Assembly: GCA_035995185.1 (NCBI GenBank)
Contig: DASYKT010000002.1
Location: forward strand, 186,001 to 250,000
Reading direction: 5' to 3'
Source: DASYKT01 sp035995185
GTDB taxonomy: Bacteria; Acidobacteriota; Blastocatellia; Pyrinomonadales; Pyrinomonadaceae
DNA length: 64,000 bases
Shown here in pieces: positions 44,827 through 52,562 of the stretch. Below the pieces are notes generated by a model, which was not told the DNA's origin, searched no databases, and saw nothing but the letters and a program-made list of their open reading frames with translations. The translations under genes were made by a program, and so were the position numbers. The stretch's first letter is position 1. The number at the start of each line of letters is the position of its first letter.

Positions 44827-45372
44827 ATGTTGGAAAAGATGACAACTGGACAGCCAGGCTACGAATTCTTCCCTGCTGAGGACTATCCGGAGCTTGATTC
44901 CGTGCGTTCCGAGTGGCGCGAGATACGGGAAGAAGCGATTAGTCTTATGCCAGCGATGATGTGGGTTGAAGACAATCGGACGACTGGAAAAGTCTGGGCA
45001 TTCGGCCCGCTAGTGTTGGAAGATGGAGACCGTACGCTTGACCGAGATCACTTGTCTGACGTCATGCGCCGACGAGCAACGCGAACCATGACTCTTTTGC
45101 GTCAAATCCCAACCTTACAGGGATGTGGTTTCTCTCTCTTGGTTGCGCGCAGCAGAATTGATGAACACATCCATTCTATGCCGTTCGTAACGGCAATTCT
45201 AGGGTTATCGCCAGCCGATCCCTGTTGGATCAGGGTCGCCAATGAGAAGAAGAGCATCCGCGAAGGTGAATTAACTATTTTTGACTATACGCAACCTCAT
45301 GAGGTGGTAAATGCCAGTGACGTCGACCGACTTGCACTCCTGATTCTCCTACCCAATAAGAGCCTCAGATAA
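44827..45372 (+). CDS. Aspartyl/asparaginyl beta-hydroxylase-family oxygenase
   Basis: 181 aa. The pattern follows AspH: WxxIRxEA near residue 30, GCGFSLLVARSRIDEHIHS with the first iron-ligand His at 114 or 116, and EGELTIFDYTQPHEVVN with the second His at 158, then an Arg (R168) for 2-oxoglutarate in DVDRLALLIL. As in other AspH proteins there is no HxD. It starts 23 bp after the precursor gene and on the same strand, so it is probably cotranscribed. Likely substrate: Asp/Asn or His of the precursor (inference). Its substrate is not shown by sequence. Confidence 0.8.
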   Translation: MLEKMTTGQPGYEFFPAEDYPELDSVRSEWREIREEAISLMPAMMWVEDNRTTGKVWAFGPLVLEDGDRTLDRDHLSDVMRRRATRTMTLLRQIPTLQGCGFSLLVARSRIDEHIHSMPFVTAILGLSPADPCWIRVANEKKSIREGELTIFDYTQPHEVVNASDVDRLALLILLPNKSLR

Positions 45373-45423
45373 CTCGCTATTTTCAGCACCAATGAGCAGT
45401 ATGAGGCTCCAGCTTTACTTCGC

Positions 45424-46674
45424 CTAACTACTGGGAGACGCGGAAGTGAGTGGATCGAAGAGCACCTCCTGCATATGTGAAAAGAGATGCTTCAAGTCTT
45501 CACAATAAACTGAAGGATTGAGGAATCCATTCTGGTGACTATAGCGATGCGGGATGTAGCCCCCACCGCAGTGTGTTAAGTGTTCACACTTTATGCAGGT
45601 ATTGCACAGTGCGTCGAAGGCCGACATCCGAGCATAGATTGCTGGATGTGCAAGAGCTTCTGAAAACGTATGGGAGGTCACGTTCATACCCGTACGAGTG
45701 GCCTCTCGCCCAACTATTTTCAGCGTGTCAACTGCTTCGATATCGCCGTTAGTCTCAACGACGATCAAATCCACCGACTTAGCTCCAATCTCTTCAGCAC
45801 TCGATACGCCGCCTAACATTAGTGTAATAATCTGCTCAAAATATGGAACCTCAAGATCAGGGAAATTGTGGAACCAAATATCAAAGAATTCACACAACCA
45901 TTTTCCATAAACAAGCGAGCCTCTATTGCTGTATGGCGGGGGTGACCCATGGTGGGCATCGGGAAGAAGTAGTTTTGCTCCAGGCACTTCAAGGTCGACG
46001 AGAGCTTTCAGGACATCGCCAGGGTTGTTACGGATGTCGATTACGAAGAGAAGACCTCCAAGAATTTGCTTCCAATTCGGGTAAGTCTGGAGCAAGCGAA
46101 TGGCACCGACAGTGTCGTCATACGAACTGGCACCACTGTGATATAGGCGGTGCCGATCGTTATGAACACGCATCCCGTCAATGCTCAAGCCGACGCTAAA
46201 TTCGTGCTTGAACAGGAATCGGATCAGCCCATCGTCCAGTAGCGTTCCGTTAGTCTGAAGACCCCAGCGTATTTGGCAACGGACCAGCGATGAGAAGATG
46301 CCAACAAGAACCTGCAATCGTCCAAGTCCTGCCAGCAAGGGCTCGCCACCATGGAAAATGATTGCAACTTCGGAAAGCTCATGTTCGTCAACATGATGTT
46401 GAATTGCGGCCGCGATGTTGCGAGCAGTCTCCGGCGCAAGGAATCTGGGCTTCGATTTCCACGAATCATCTGGGCTCTGGTACACGTAACAGTATGAACA
46501 ATTGAGATTGCAGAGAGAGGCTATCTTCACCAGGAATGTATGGAATGGTCTGCTGAATCTTCTTGAATCTTCATACGTGAACCCGTCCCGAACCCATTTT
46601 ATTGTGGATTTGCCAGCAATCGGATCCAGGCCGATTCGATCAGTCAATGCGAAATCATTTTCAATATTAGCCAT
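45424..46674 (-). CDS. Radical SAM/SPASM peptide maturase (FxsB/GrrM-like)
   Basis: 416 aa. The radical SAM cluster motif CxxxCxxC is C55-N-L-N-C59-S-Y-C62, followed by GGEPLLAG. The C-terminus has SPASM-type cysteines (C357, C360, C363, C369, C391) and the segment CGGGYIPHRYSHQNGF, NPSVYCEDL, which resembles the FxsB and GrrM families that form cyclophane bridges in RiPPs. It is the likely crosslinking enzyme for the His-x-Ser/Thr precursor. It is transcribed toward the precursor/AspH genes (convergent with AspH, 51 bp apart), so the cluster would be made from two or three promoters. Confidence 0.88.
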   Translation of the reverse strand: MANIENDFALTDRIGLDPIAGKSTIKWVRDGFTYEDSRRFSRPFHTFLVKIASLCNLNCSYCYVYQSPDDSWKSKPRFLAPETARNIAAAIQHHVDEHELSEVAIIFHGGEPLLAGLGRLQVLVGIFSSLVRCQIRWGLQTNGTLLDDGLIRFLFKHEFSVGLSIDGMRVHNDRHRLYHSGASSYDDTVGAIRLLQTYPNWKQILGGLLFVIDIRNNPGDVLKALVDLEVPGAKLLLPDAHHGSPPPYSNRGSLVYGKWLCEFFDIWFHNFPDLEVPYFEQIITLMLGGVSSAEEIGAKSVDLIVVETNGDIEAVDTLKIVGREATRTGMNVTSHTFSEALAHPAIYARMSAFDALCNTCIKCEHLTHCGGGYIPHRYSHQNGFLNPSVYCEDLKHLFSHMQEVLFDPLTSASPSS

Positions 46675-46758
46675 AGTCTAGCTACCAAAGCTCGATGCCA
46701 CTTGGATTGTATGCCCATACAACTTTCCTGTAAAGATTTACAACGCCCTTGTACGGCA

Positions 46759-46965
46759 CTAATTGACGACTAAACTAAGGCCGACGACAACGGGCCGATC
46801 ACGGGCGCTTGGACAGAACCAAAAAAACCCCGATGATCGCTCATCAGGCGGTAATAAATAAGCACCAAGTTTAATTAAGATATTTTCGTTAAATATTCTT
46901 CTCCATGCTTCTTTCCAATCATTGGAGTGATCGGAATTCAGCTTTTCTTTCATAAGCATCTTCAT
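46759..46965 (-). CDS. Small hypothetical protein next to the right cargo repeat
   Basis: 68 aa, ending PVVVGLSLVVN. Its 5' end begins at the right 40-bp direct repeat. No motif or family is recognised and the Shine-Dalgarno sequence is weak. It may be a relic of an integrase-adjacent gene or not a gene at all. Confidence 0.3.
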   Translation of the reverse strand: MKMLMKEKLNSDHSNDWKEAWRRIFNENILIKLGAYLLPPDERSSGFFWFCPSARDRPVVVGLSLVVN

Positions 46966-47001
46966 CCGTTTAGTTTTTAGTGACGAATTGGTGACGAAAT
47001 A
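46962..47001 (+). repeat. 40-bp direct repeat, right copy (integrase-tail-like)
   Basis: See the left copy at 43504-43543. In frame it reads FSDELVTK and stop. Same orientation as the left copy and as the integrase gene. Confidence 0.75.
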
Positions 47002-47030
47002 GTAGCACTCAGATATGTAGGCTAGTAAGA

Positions 47031-48029
47031 TTATTGTTCTTTATCCAAGTCTTGGAGGTCTGCCTTGATCGATATCAATAGAGGAGATGCTGCTTTGTTG
47101 GATTTAACCACTGCATTAACCGGAAAGATGCCCTCGACGATCTTACGCCTGATACCCTCCGACGGATGAAAGTCGATCGAATGGTTGGGGAACTTCTTGG
47201 CTATCCGCTCAAGGCAATCAACAAACGCTAAGGAATCGTAGCCCAAATAGAACGAAGTGATCGCCGCGAAAGCGTCACACTGCAATTCAAGCAGCATCAA
47301 AATTTTGGTCAAATTTCGCTTTAATGCTGTTTCGTTTCCAGAGTCAGACACTTTCTGTAATAAATATCTGGTGTAGATCGAATATTGAGCGAAGTATTCA
47401 TGTCCGACCTCGTGAGCAATAAGGCCTACCAATTCGTCATCGTTTATAACCTCAGACAACATGCCGGTCGTGATAACTACCACGACACCGGTATCCGACA
47501 TCATCAAAGGTGTCGGGTGATGAACGATGATAAGATCATAAACTTTCTCTCTCCCGAAAAGCGATAGAATCGGATCCATTAACTGCTTTACTTTTTTGGT
47601 CAGTGAATCGTTTTCAATTTTGAGCTTCGCTACGTAAGGAGGAAGGTTATCTATTATCCCTTGGCGAACCTTAGAATCCAGAACAGGCTTCGGCATATCC
47701 CTCTTGAATGTCTCCACGCTCTTTGAAGCTTTAGCCGTCCTGAAGGAGTCAATCGTTTCACTAATATCTTTTTCATCAAGAATAAAGGGGTAACGAATTG
47801 GCTGCTGCGCCCTAGAGATTTTGAAGGTAAAGGATACTAATAACAGCCAAATCAGTGTAAAAACCAGCGTTTTCAGATGACGCACCGAACAAACTTTTGC
47901 TATCCTAACGTCACTTTTAGGAATAAATCTCTTTGATAGCGATATTGTGATACCACCGCTCATAACACCGGGAGAAAAAATCTCTTCGTGAGTAAGAGAG
48001 CCGATAGGTCCTATAAAAAACCGGCTCAA
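47031..48029 (-). CDS. M48-like membrane metalloprotease
   Basis: 332 aa. Zinc motif H206-E-V-G-H210 in ELVGLIAHEVGHEYF, third ligand E248 in LLELQCDAFA (E-x-x-x-D, as in M48). A membrane segment spans about residues 53-69 (TLVFTLIWLLLVSFTF). The first 20-45 residues may not be translated; an internal Met at about 47963 is also possible. Possible role: removal of the leader of the RiPP or protein quality control in the membrane; only the family is supported. Codon use AT-rich. Confidence 0.75.
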   Translation of the reverse strand: MSRFFIGPIGSLTHEEIFSPGVMSGGITISLSKRFIPKSDVRIAKVCSVRHLKTLVFTLIWLLLVSFTFKISRAQQPIRYPFILDEKDISETIDSFRTAKASKSVETFKRDMPKPVLDSKVRQGIIDNLPPYVAKLKIENDSLTKKVKQLMDPILSLFGREKVYDLIIVHHPTPLMMSDTGVVVVITTGMLSEVINDDELVGLIAHEVGHEYFAQYSIYTRYLLQKVSDSGNETALKRNLTKILMLLELQCDAFAAITSFYLGYDSLAFVDCLERIAKKFPNHSIDFHPSEGIRRKIVEGIFPVNAVVKSNKAASPLLISIKADLQDLDKEQ

Positions 48030-48142
48030 TATTTTTTAGCTAAACAAAGGTTGGCAAATGCCAACCTCAATCACGCAAAGATACCTCACCGAGAAATACG
48101 AAGTCAAGTTGGCAGATCACTTCCATTAGGAGGCAACTGCTG

Positions 48143-48412
48143 ATGGGGCATTCAGGAAGAAGGAAACCCGGTAAATTAGGGATAAAATTGTGCGAGATCA
48201 GGAAGGGACTTGGTCTTAGCCAGGCTGAACTCAGTACCAAACTAAGTGAGGAGAAATATCCGCTTTATAAAGCAGATATTTCTAACTTTGAGTCCGGAAA
48301 ACGAGAACCCAGTTTGATAGTCCTTCTTCGTTACGCCCGATTAGCAAATATTCTAGTTGATACTTTAGTAGATGATGAACTAGAGCTGCCCTCGAAATTT
48401 ACCAAGCGTTAG
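48143..48412 (+). CDS. XRE-family helix-turn-helix regulator
   Basis: 89 aa. HTH_3 pattern: LCEIRKGLGLSQAELSTKL, then ADISNFESGKREPSL and LLRYARLANI. ATG 48143 has TTAGGAGG 8 bp upstream. Divergent from the protease gene. Likely a repressor of island genes, as in other integrative elements. Confidence 0.88.
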   Translation: MGHSGRRKPGKLGIKLCEIRKGLGLSQAELSTKLSEEKYPLYKADISNFESGKREPSLIVLLRYARLANILVDTLVDDELELPSKFTKR

Positions 48413-48417
48413 ATGAT

Positions 48418-49026
48418 TTAATCACAAATCTGATTATCCCCTTTTTCAAAAAAGGTAACGCATAAAGCAAGCGCCATAAATACATTCATCCACACGCTTT
48501 CGCTCGTCCACGCTTTTCGTTTTCTCGGTACTTTCGACTCAAGATCGCGGAAGAGGCGACCCAGCAAGGATGCCATGTCGTGCTTTGTTTCGGCATCGTA
48601 TTCGGCAAACGTCCACATCACCTGGATTCTTGAATATTTATGAAATGCCAATTTTCGCTTAGCCGCCAAGAGGCTGATTTGTCGAAGAAGGTCTCTGACT
48701 CTGGTTCCCCGTCGTGAGTTCTTTGCGGTCGTGTTCTCACAAACGATGGCATCAGGGTTAAAAAAATCAATAAGATTTTCCATTATCCTTAGATCGTTAC
48801 GGTAACAGCGTTTGCAGGAGGTTTTTACCTTTTCATCACCTTTTTTCTGTTTTGGTAAATGTTTTGTGCCCCAGTCGATGAGCTTGTCGCCATTTTCCAG
48901 GACGGCAAAGCTAATGCCTCTTGAGTTGGGAATGATGACGATCAGCACGAAGATGATGTTCTTATGAGACGGACGCATCGTAGCGGCATGATTCTTAACA
49001 GCAATGAGTTTCTCTCGCTCGTACAT
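48418..49026 (-). CDS. RuvC-like (RNase H-fold) protein with degenerate catalytic positions
   Basis: 202 aa from the outer start, possibly 186 aa from ATG 48978. The layout follows RuvC-like resolvase-type proteins: strand IVIIPNSRGISFAVL (about residues 29-43), IVCEN (E97), RRGTRVRDLLRQISLLA and a terminal W-MNVFMALALCV. The first acidic residue expected in IDPxxRG is Ile (I32) and the last, in FDAxAL, is Met (M184), while E97 is kept. The comparison is from memory of the family. The gene ends 6 bp after the XRE gene stop (convergent) and its 5' part faces and may overlap the ATPase gene. It may be structural or inactive. Confidence 0.55.
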   Translation of the reverse strand: MYEREKLIAVKNHAATMRPSHKNIIFVLIVIIPNSRGISFAVLENGDKLIDWGTKHLPKQKKGDEKVKTSCKRCYRNDLRIMENLIDFFNPDAIVCENTTAKNSRRGTRVRDLLRQISLLAAKRKLAFHKYSRIQVMWTFAEYDAETKHDMASLLGRLFRDLESKVPRKRKAWTSESVWMNVFMALALCVTFFEKGDNQICD

Positions 49027-49074
49027 CTGCCGTCACCATCGGTCAGGTCAGATAAATTCAAGCTGCGTTCACAA

Positions 49075-51165
49075 ATGACAAAAGCCGCACCGCTTTTTGC
49101 GTCTTCCAGTGCGCCCAAGAATACTTGGGTCGTGCTTGGCGAAAATATCCACGAAGGCAAAGCTCAGACGGTGTATCTCTCGGACGAGCAGCGCAGCAAA
49201 CATGTCCATGTTCTCGGCTCGACCGGCTCGGGCAAATCCGCGCTGATGCTACATCTGATCAAACAGGATATGGAACTGGGCAACGGACTGTGCGTGTTCG
49301 ATCCGCACGGCGATCTCATCGATGAGGTCATTGCTCACGTGCCGGAGCATAGGATAAATGATGTCATTCTATTCGATCCGTCAGATAGCGAGTTCCCGAT
49401 CGGCTTTAATATTCTGTACGCGAATTCGGACGCAGAGAAAGCCCTGCTTTCATCTGACTTGGTCGCCACGTTCAGAAGGATGTCCACCAGTTGGGGTGAC
49501 GTGATGGATTCGGTCTTAGCCAACGCGATTCTTGCGTTTGTAGAAAGCAGCCGGGGCGGGACGCTTTTCGATCTCAAGCGGTTCCTGGTCGAGAAGGAAT
49601 TCCGCGATGACTTCCTGCACACGATATCCGACGAAGCTATTTGCTACTTTTGGCTCCATGAGTTTCCGCTGATTAACGGCAAGCCGCAAAACTCGATTCT
49701 GATCAGACTCGATGCCTTTATTAGGCAGAAGCTGGTGCGGAACATAGTTTGTCAACCAAAAAGCACCTTAGATTTCCGCAAGATCATGGATAACCGCCAA
49801 ATCCTGCTGATCAAGCTCTCACAGGGGCTTATAGGAGAAGAGAATGCGCACCTCTTAGGAACACTTCTGGTCTCAAAGCTCTATCAGACGGCGCTCAGTC
49901 GTCAGGACTCTCGGGATCGGCCGCATTTTTGGCTTTATCTCGATGAATTCCATCATTTCATCACGCCCTCGATGGAAAGCATCTTGTCTGGGGTAAGGAA
50001 ATACAACATTGGCCTGACTCTGGCTCATCAGGAATTTCGGCAGCTGCAAAGCCGCAATCAGGAGGTGGCAAGCAGCGTCCTTTCCAACTGCTATACCCGT
50101 ATCTGTTTCAGGCTAGGAGATACCGACGCGGAAAAATTCGCCGGCGGCTTCTCGTACTTCGATAGCAAGGCTTTGCAGAATCTCGGAACCGGTGAGGCGA
50201 TAGCTCGAGTTGAGCGCTCAGAGTTCGATTTCAATCTAAAGATTCCTCGGCCTGAACGCGTCAATTCAGCTCTTGCAATTTCACGGAAAGAGGCTGTTCT
50301 TAATCACAGCCGAACCACGTACGCTACACCAGTAGCGAAAGTGGAAACTCAAAAGGGTCAGAGTGAACATCTGACCGAAAAGAGAGCAAACAATATTCAT
50401 CCATCAGAACAGGCGACTTCCATTCCTAAAGCTGCCGGCGAGGGCATACCTGAGACTCAGAAACCAGTTTCAGCCGAGTCTTCGCATGGCCGTGGCGGCA
50501 AGCATCACCAGGAACTACAGGCCGTAATAAAGCGTATGGCCGAGACGTATGGATTTGCGGTGGAATTGGAGAAAAGTATTTCTAATGGTGCCGGAAGGAT
50601 CGACGTGTCTTTAGAAAAAGAACACGTAAGGATCGCATGTGAGGTATGCGTGACCTCAACGACCGAGTACGAGACAAAGAATATCCACAAGTGTCTGGCA
50701 GAAGGTTATGATCACATAGCAGTCATTGTCGCGAACCGCAAAAAGCTTTCCCTCCTGAAGAGAAAAGTTCGTATAGACTTGCCCCTGCATCATCAAGAAA
50801 AAGTGAGAGTGCTTGGGTTAGTTGATCTTCTCGCGTTCTTGCGCGATTTCGACACATCGAATAAAACGAAAAGCGGTAAGACGAAGCCCGAGGGGCAACG
50901 ACTGGATTTTACGGAAGCGTGTGAGTTCTTTAATATCGGAACCTCGACGTTATATCGCTGGATTCGGGAGGGTCGTATTCCGTTTTATCGAGTTGGACGG
51001 GAGTATCGATTCGACCGCGACGAACTGGTCCTAATGGGCAGACATGACCATACAGGAAAGACCAAGGCTACTGTAAATTTAGAGCCACTGGAGATTGAAA
51101 AGAGTTCGCCGAAACAGAAAAAAGAGCAGAATTCGCGCTACCGGAAGATGCTCAATTTGGATTAA
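49075..51165 (+). CDS. TraD/HerA-like ATPase fused to PD-(D/E)XK-like domain and excisionase-type HTH
   Basis: 696 aa from ATG 49075; the longer frame from 48964 would overlap the divergent RuvC-like gene. Walker A GSTGSGKS at 48-55, CVFDPHGDL near 83, Walker B WLYLDEFHHF near 288. After residue 440 comes a low-complexity linker. Residues about 490-560 look like a PD-(D/E)XK nuclease fold (GAGRIDVSL, then RIACEVCVT) but with Cys/Val where Lys is expected. Residues about 605-655 are a MerR/excisionase-type helix (LDFTEACEFFNIGTSTLYRWIREGRI, FYRVGREYRF). The fusion would couple DNA pumping with DNA recognition. Together with the integrase it may drive excision or transfer. Confidence 0.8.
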   Translation: MTKAAPLFASSSAPKNTWVVLGENIHEGKAQTVYLSDEQRSKHVHVLGSTGSGKSALMLHLIKQDMELGNGLCVFDPHGDLIDEVIAHVPEHRINDVILFDPSDSEFPIGFNILYANSDAEKALLSSDLVATFRRMSTSWGDVMDSVLANAILAFVESSRGGTLFDLKRFLVEKEFRDDFLHTISDEAICYFWLHEFPLINGKPQNSILIRLDAFIRQKLVRNIVCQPKSTLDFRKIMDNRQILLIKLSQGLIGEENAHLLGTLLVSKLYQTALSRQDSRDRPHFWLYLDEFHHFITPSMESILSGVRKYNIGLTLAHQEFRQLQSRNQEVASSVLSNCYTRICFRLGDTDAEKFAGGFSYFDSKALQNLGTGEAIARVERSEFDFNLKIPRPERVNSALAISRKEAVLNHSRTTYATPVAKVETQKGQSEHLTEKRANNIHPSEQATSIPKAAGEGIPETQKPVSAESSHGRGGKHHQELQAVIKRMAETYGFAVELEKSISNGAGRIDVSLEKEHVRIACEVCVTSTTEYETKNIHKCLAEGYDHIAVIVANRKKLSLLKRKVRIDLPLHHQEKVRVLGLVDLLAFLRDFDTSNKTKSGKTKPEGQRLDFTEACEFFNIGTSTLYRWIREGRIPFYRVGREYRFDRDELVLMGRHDHTGKTKATVNLEPLEIEKSSPKQKKEQNSRYRKMLNLD

Positions 51166-51207
51166 AATATAAGAACCACTTCACACACGGCGTGAGAAGG
51201 AAGGTAA

Positions 51208-52290
51208 ATGATGACAGTCAGTAAACGAAAAAGCACAGGTAGTTGGACCTGTGATTTTTATTACAACGGGCAGCGAATACAAAGGACATTAAAATTCGCT
51301 CGCACCAAGAAAGAGGCCGAGCAAGCTGAAGCTGTGATTATGAATCAGGTGTTTCAGCAGGCTTACGGTTTAGATAAAAAACCTGATAAACGCTTTGAGG
51401 ATTTTATAGTGGAAACATTCTTGCCCTATTCCGAAGCAAATAAGAAATCGTTCTATTTGGACGTTCTTATCTGCCGCGTATTAGTGGACGCGTTCAAGGG
51501 AAAGACATTACGACAGATCACGCCACCGGTGATCGAGTCGTTCAAGCAGAAGTTTCTGGCTACGCCTACCAAGTTTGGCCGGAAACGAAGCAAAACATCG
51601 GTTAACTACCATTTGAGCATTCTCTCTAAGATATTCTCACTGGCGGTTGACGCGGACTTAATTGAGAGCAATCCGTCCTTTAAGGTTAAGAAGCTTAAAA
51701 ATAATAACCAGCGGGAGCGGGTGCTTTCAGATGACGAGGAAAGCAGATTGTTTGATTCTTTAGGTGAAAACCATCTGGTCAAAAATATCGTAACCGCGGC
51801 ACTTCATACAGGAATGCGCCGCGGAGAGATCTTTAATCTCAGATGGTTTGACGTAGACTTTAAACGTGAACTAATCCAAGTACGGGAAAGCAAATCAGGC
51901 AAGAAACGGCTCGTGCCGATGAATGCGACCGTAAAAGAATTACTAACGAGATTAGAGCGGAATAGCGAATATGTGTTTCCGAGTCCGAAAACGAATGGGA
52001 AGCTAACGGATATCAAGCATAGTTTAACGAGGGCACTGAAAGTGGCGCAGATCGAGGAATTCTGTTTTCATGATCTACGCCATACCGCTGCGTCTCGTAT
52101 GGCCGACGCAGGGGCGGATGCTTTTACGTTGATGAAGATACTGGGACACTCGGATATTCGCATGACCACGCGCTACACCCACGCTACGGACAAGGCAATA
52201 CGACGGGCAGTCACAAATCTGGACGCTTCGCGCCAATTTAGTGACCAATCGGTGACTGAAGTAAAAAGGCAACCATCGCGGTTGCCCTAA
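51208..52290 (+). CDS. Tyrosine integrase/recombinase
   Basis: 360 aa. An N-terminal AP2-like arm (MMTVSKRKSTGSWTCDFYYNGQRIQRT), SAM-like core-binding domain (about 65-165), and catalytic domain with R in HTGMRRGEIFNLRW (about residue 203), HxxR in HDLRHTAASR (288-291), H in ILGHSDIRMTTRY (about 314) and nucleophile Y about 323. It reads toward the tRNA-Ala gene, whose att site is 40 bp beyond the stop codon, a usual layout. The tail FSDQSVT corresponds to sequence also found at 43504 and 46962. Confidence 0.95.
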   Translation: MMTVSKRKSTGSWTCDFYYNGQRIQRTLKFARTKKEAEQAEAVIMNQVFQQAYGLDKKPDKRFEDFIVETFLPYSEANKKSFYLDVLICRVLVDAFKGKTLRQITPPVIESFKQKFLATPTKFGRKRSKTSVNYHLSILSKIFSLAVDADLIESNPSFKVKKLKNNNQRERVLSDDEESRLFDSLGENHLVKNIVTAALHTGMRRGEIFNLRWFDVDFKRELIQVRESKSGKKRLVPMNATVKELLTRLERNSEYVFPSPKTNGKLTDIKHSLTRALKVAQIEEFCFHDLRHTAASRMADAGADAFTLMKILGHSDIRMTTRYTHATDKAIRRAVTNLDASRQFSDQSVTEVKRQPSRLP

Positions 52291-52304
52291 GTTATTGATT
52301 CTAT

Positions 52305-52380
52305 TGGTGGAGACGAGGGGGATCGAACCCCTGACCTCATGAATGCCATTCATGCGCTCTCCCAGCTGAGCTACGTCCCC
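52305..52380 (-). tRNA. tRNA-Ala (anticodon GGC)
   Basis: 76 nt. On the minus strand it begins GGGGACGTAGCTCAGCTGG, with a CATGA/TCATG anticodon stem and the loop ATGGCAT, anticodon GGC; the T loop is GGTTCGATCC and the acceptor ends with an encoded CCA. The 3' end carries the island's integration site. Confidence 0.95.
52331..52351. repeat. attR-like direct repeat within the tRNA gene
   Basis: Second copy of the 21-bp repeat, inside the tRNA-Ala(GGC) gene. The tRNA sequence remains complete in this orientation. Confidence 0.85.
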
Positions 52381-52562
52381 AAAGCTATCAAAATGCCGTC
52401 AGTTAAAAATCGGCAAGCATTGAATTTAACAAAATTCAAGAATCGCATCAAGCCAACGTTATCGAATGGTGAAATCAGTCACCTATAAATACGCTGCCTG
52501 CGACCGAGGGCTATGGGCGCAGGCGTGCGAAAAACGGTCGACTAAATGCCGATCGGCTTTAC

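Larger units (their letters stand above)
43372..52351. mobile_element. tRNA-Ala-integrated genomic island with RiPP cargo
   Basis: Bounded by a 21-bp direct repeat, 43372-43392 and 52331-52351 (20/21), which at the right end is the anticodon-arm and variable part of a tRNA-Ala(GGC) gene. The tyrosine integrase gene (51208) lies next to that end, reading towards the tRNA. Content: oxygenases, RiPP precursor, radical SAM, M48-like protease, XRE regulator, RuvC-like protein, TraD-like ATPase fusion, integrase. GC appears lower than the flanks, and genes are unlike the backbone. Length about 8.98 kb. No conjugation or replication genes other than the ATPase are seen, so it is an integrative element of unknown transfer mode. 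Confidence 0.9.

Noticed and set aside
48964..49074. Start of the TraD-like gene at 48964
   Set aside because: It would overlap the divergent RuvC-like gene and adds 37 residues without domain support; ATG 49075 fits better.
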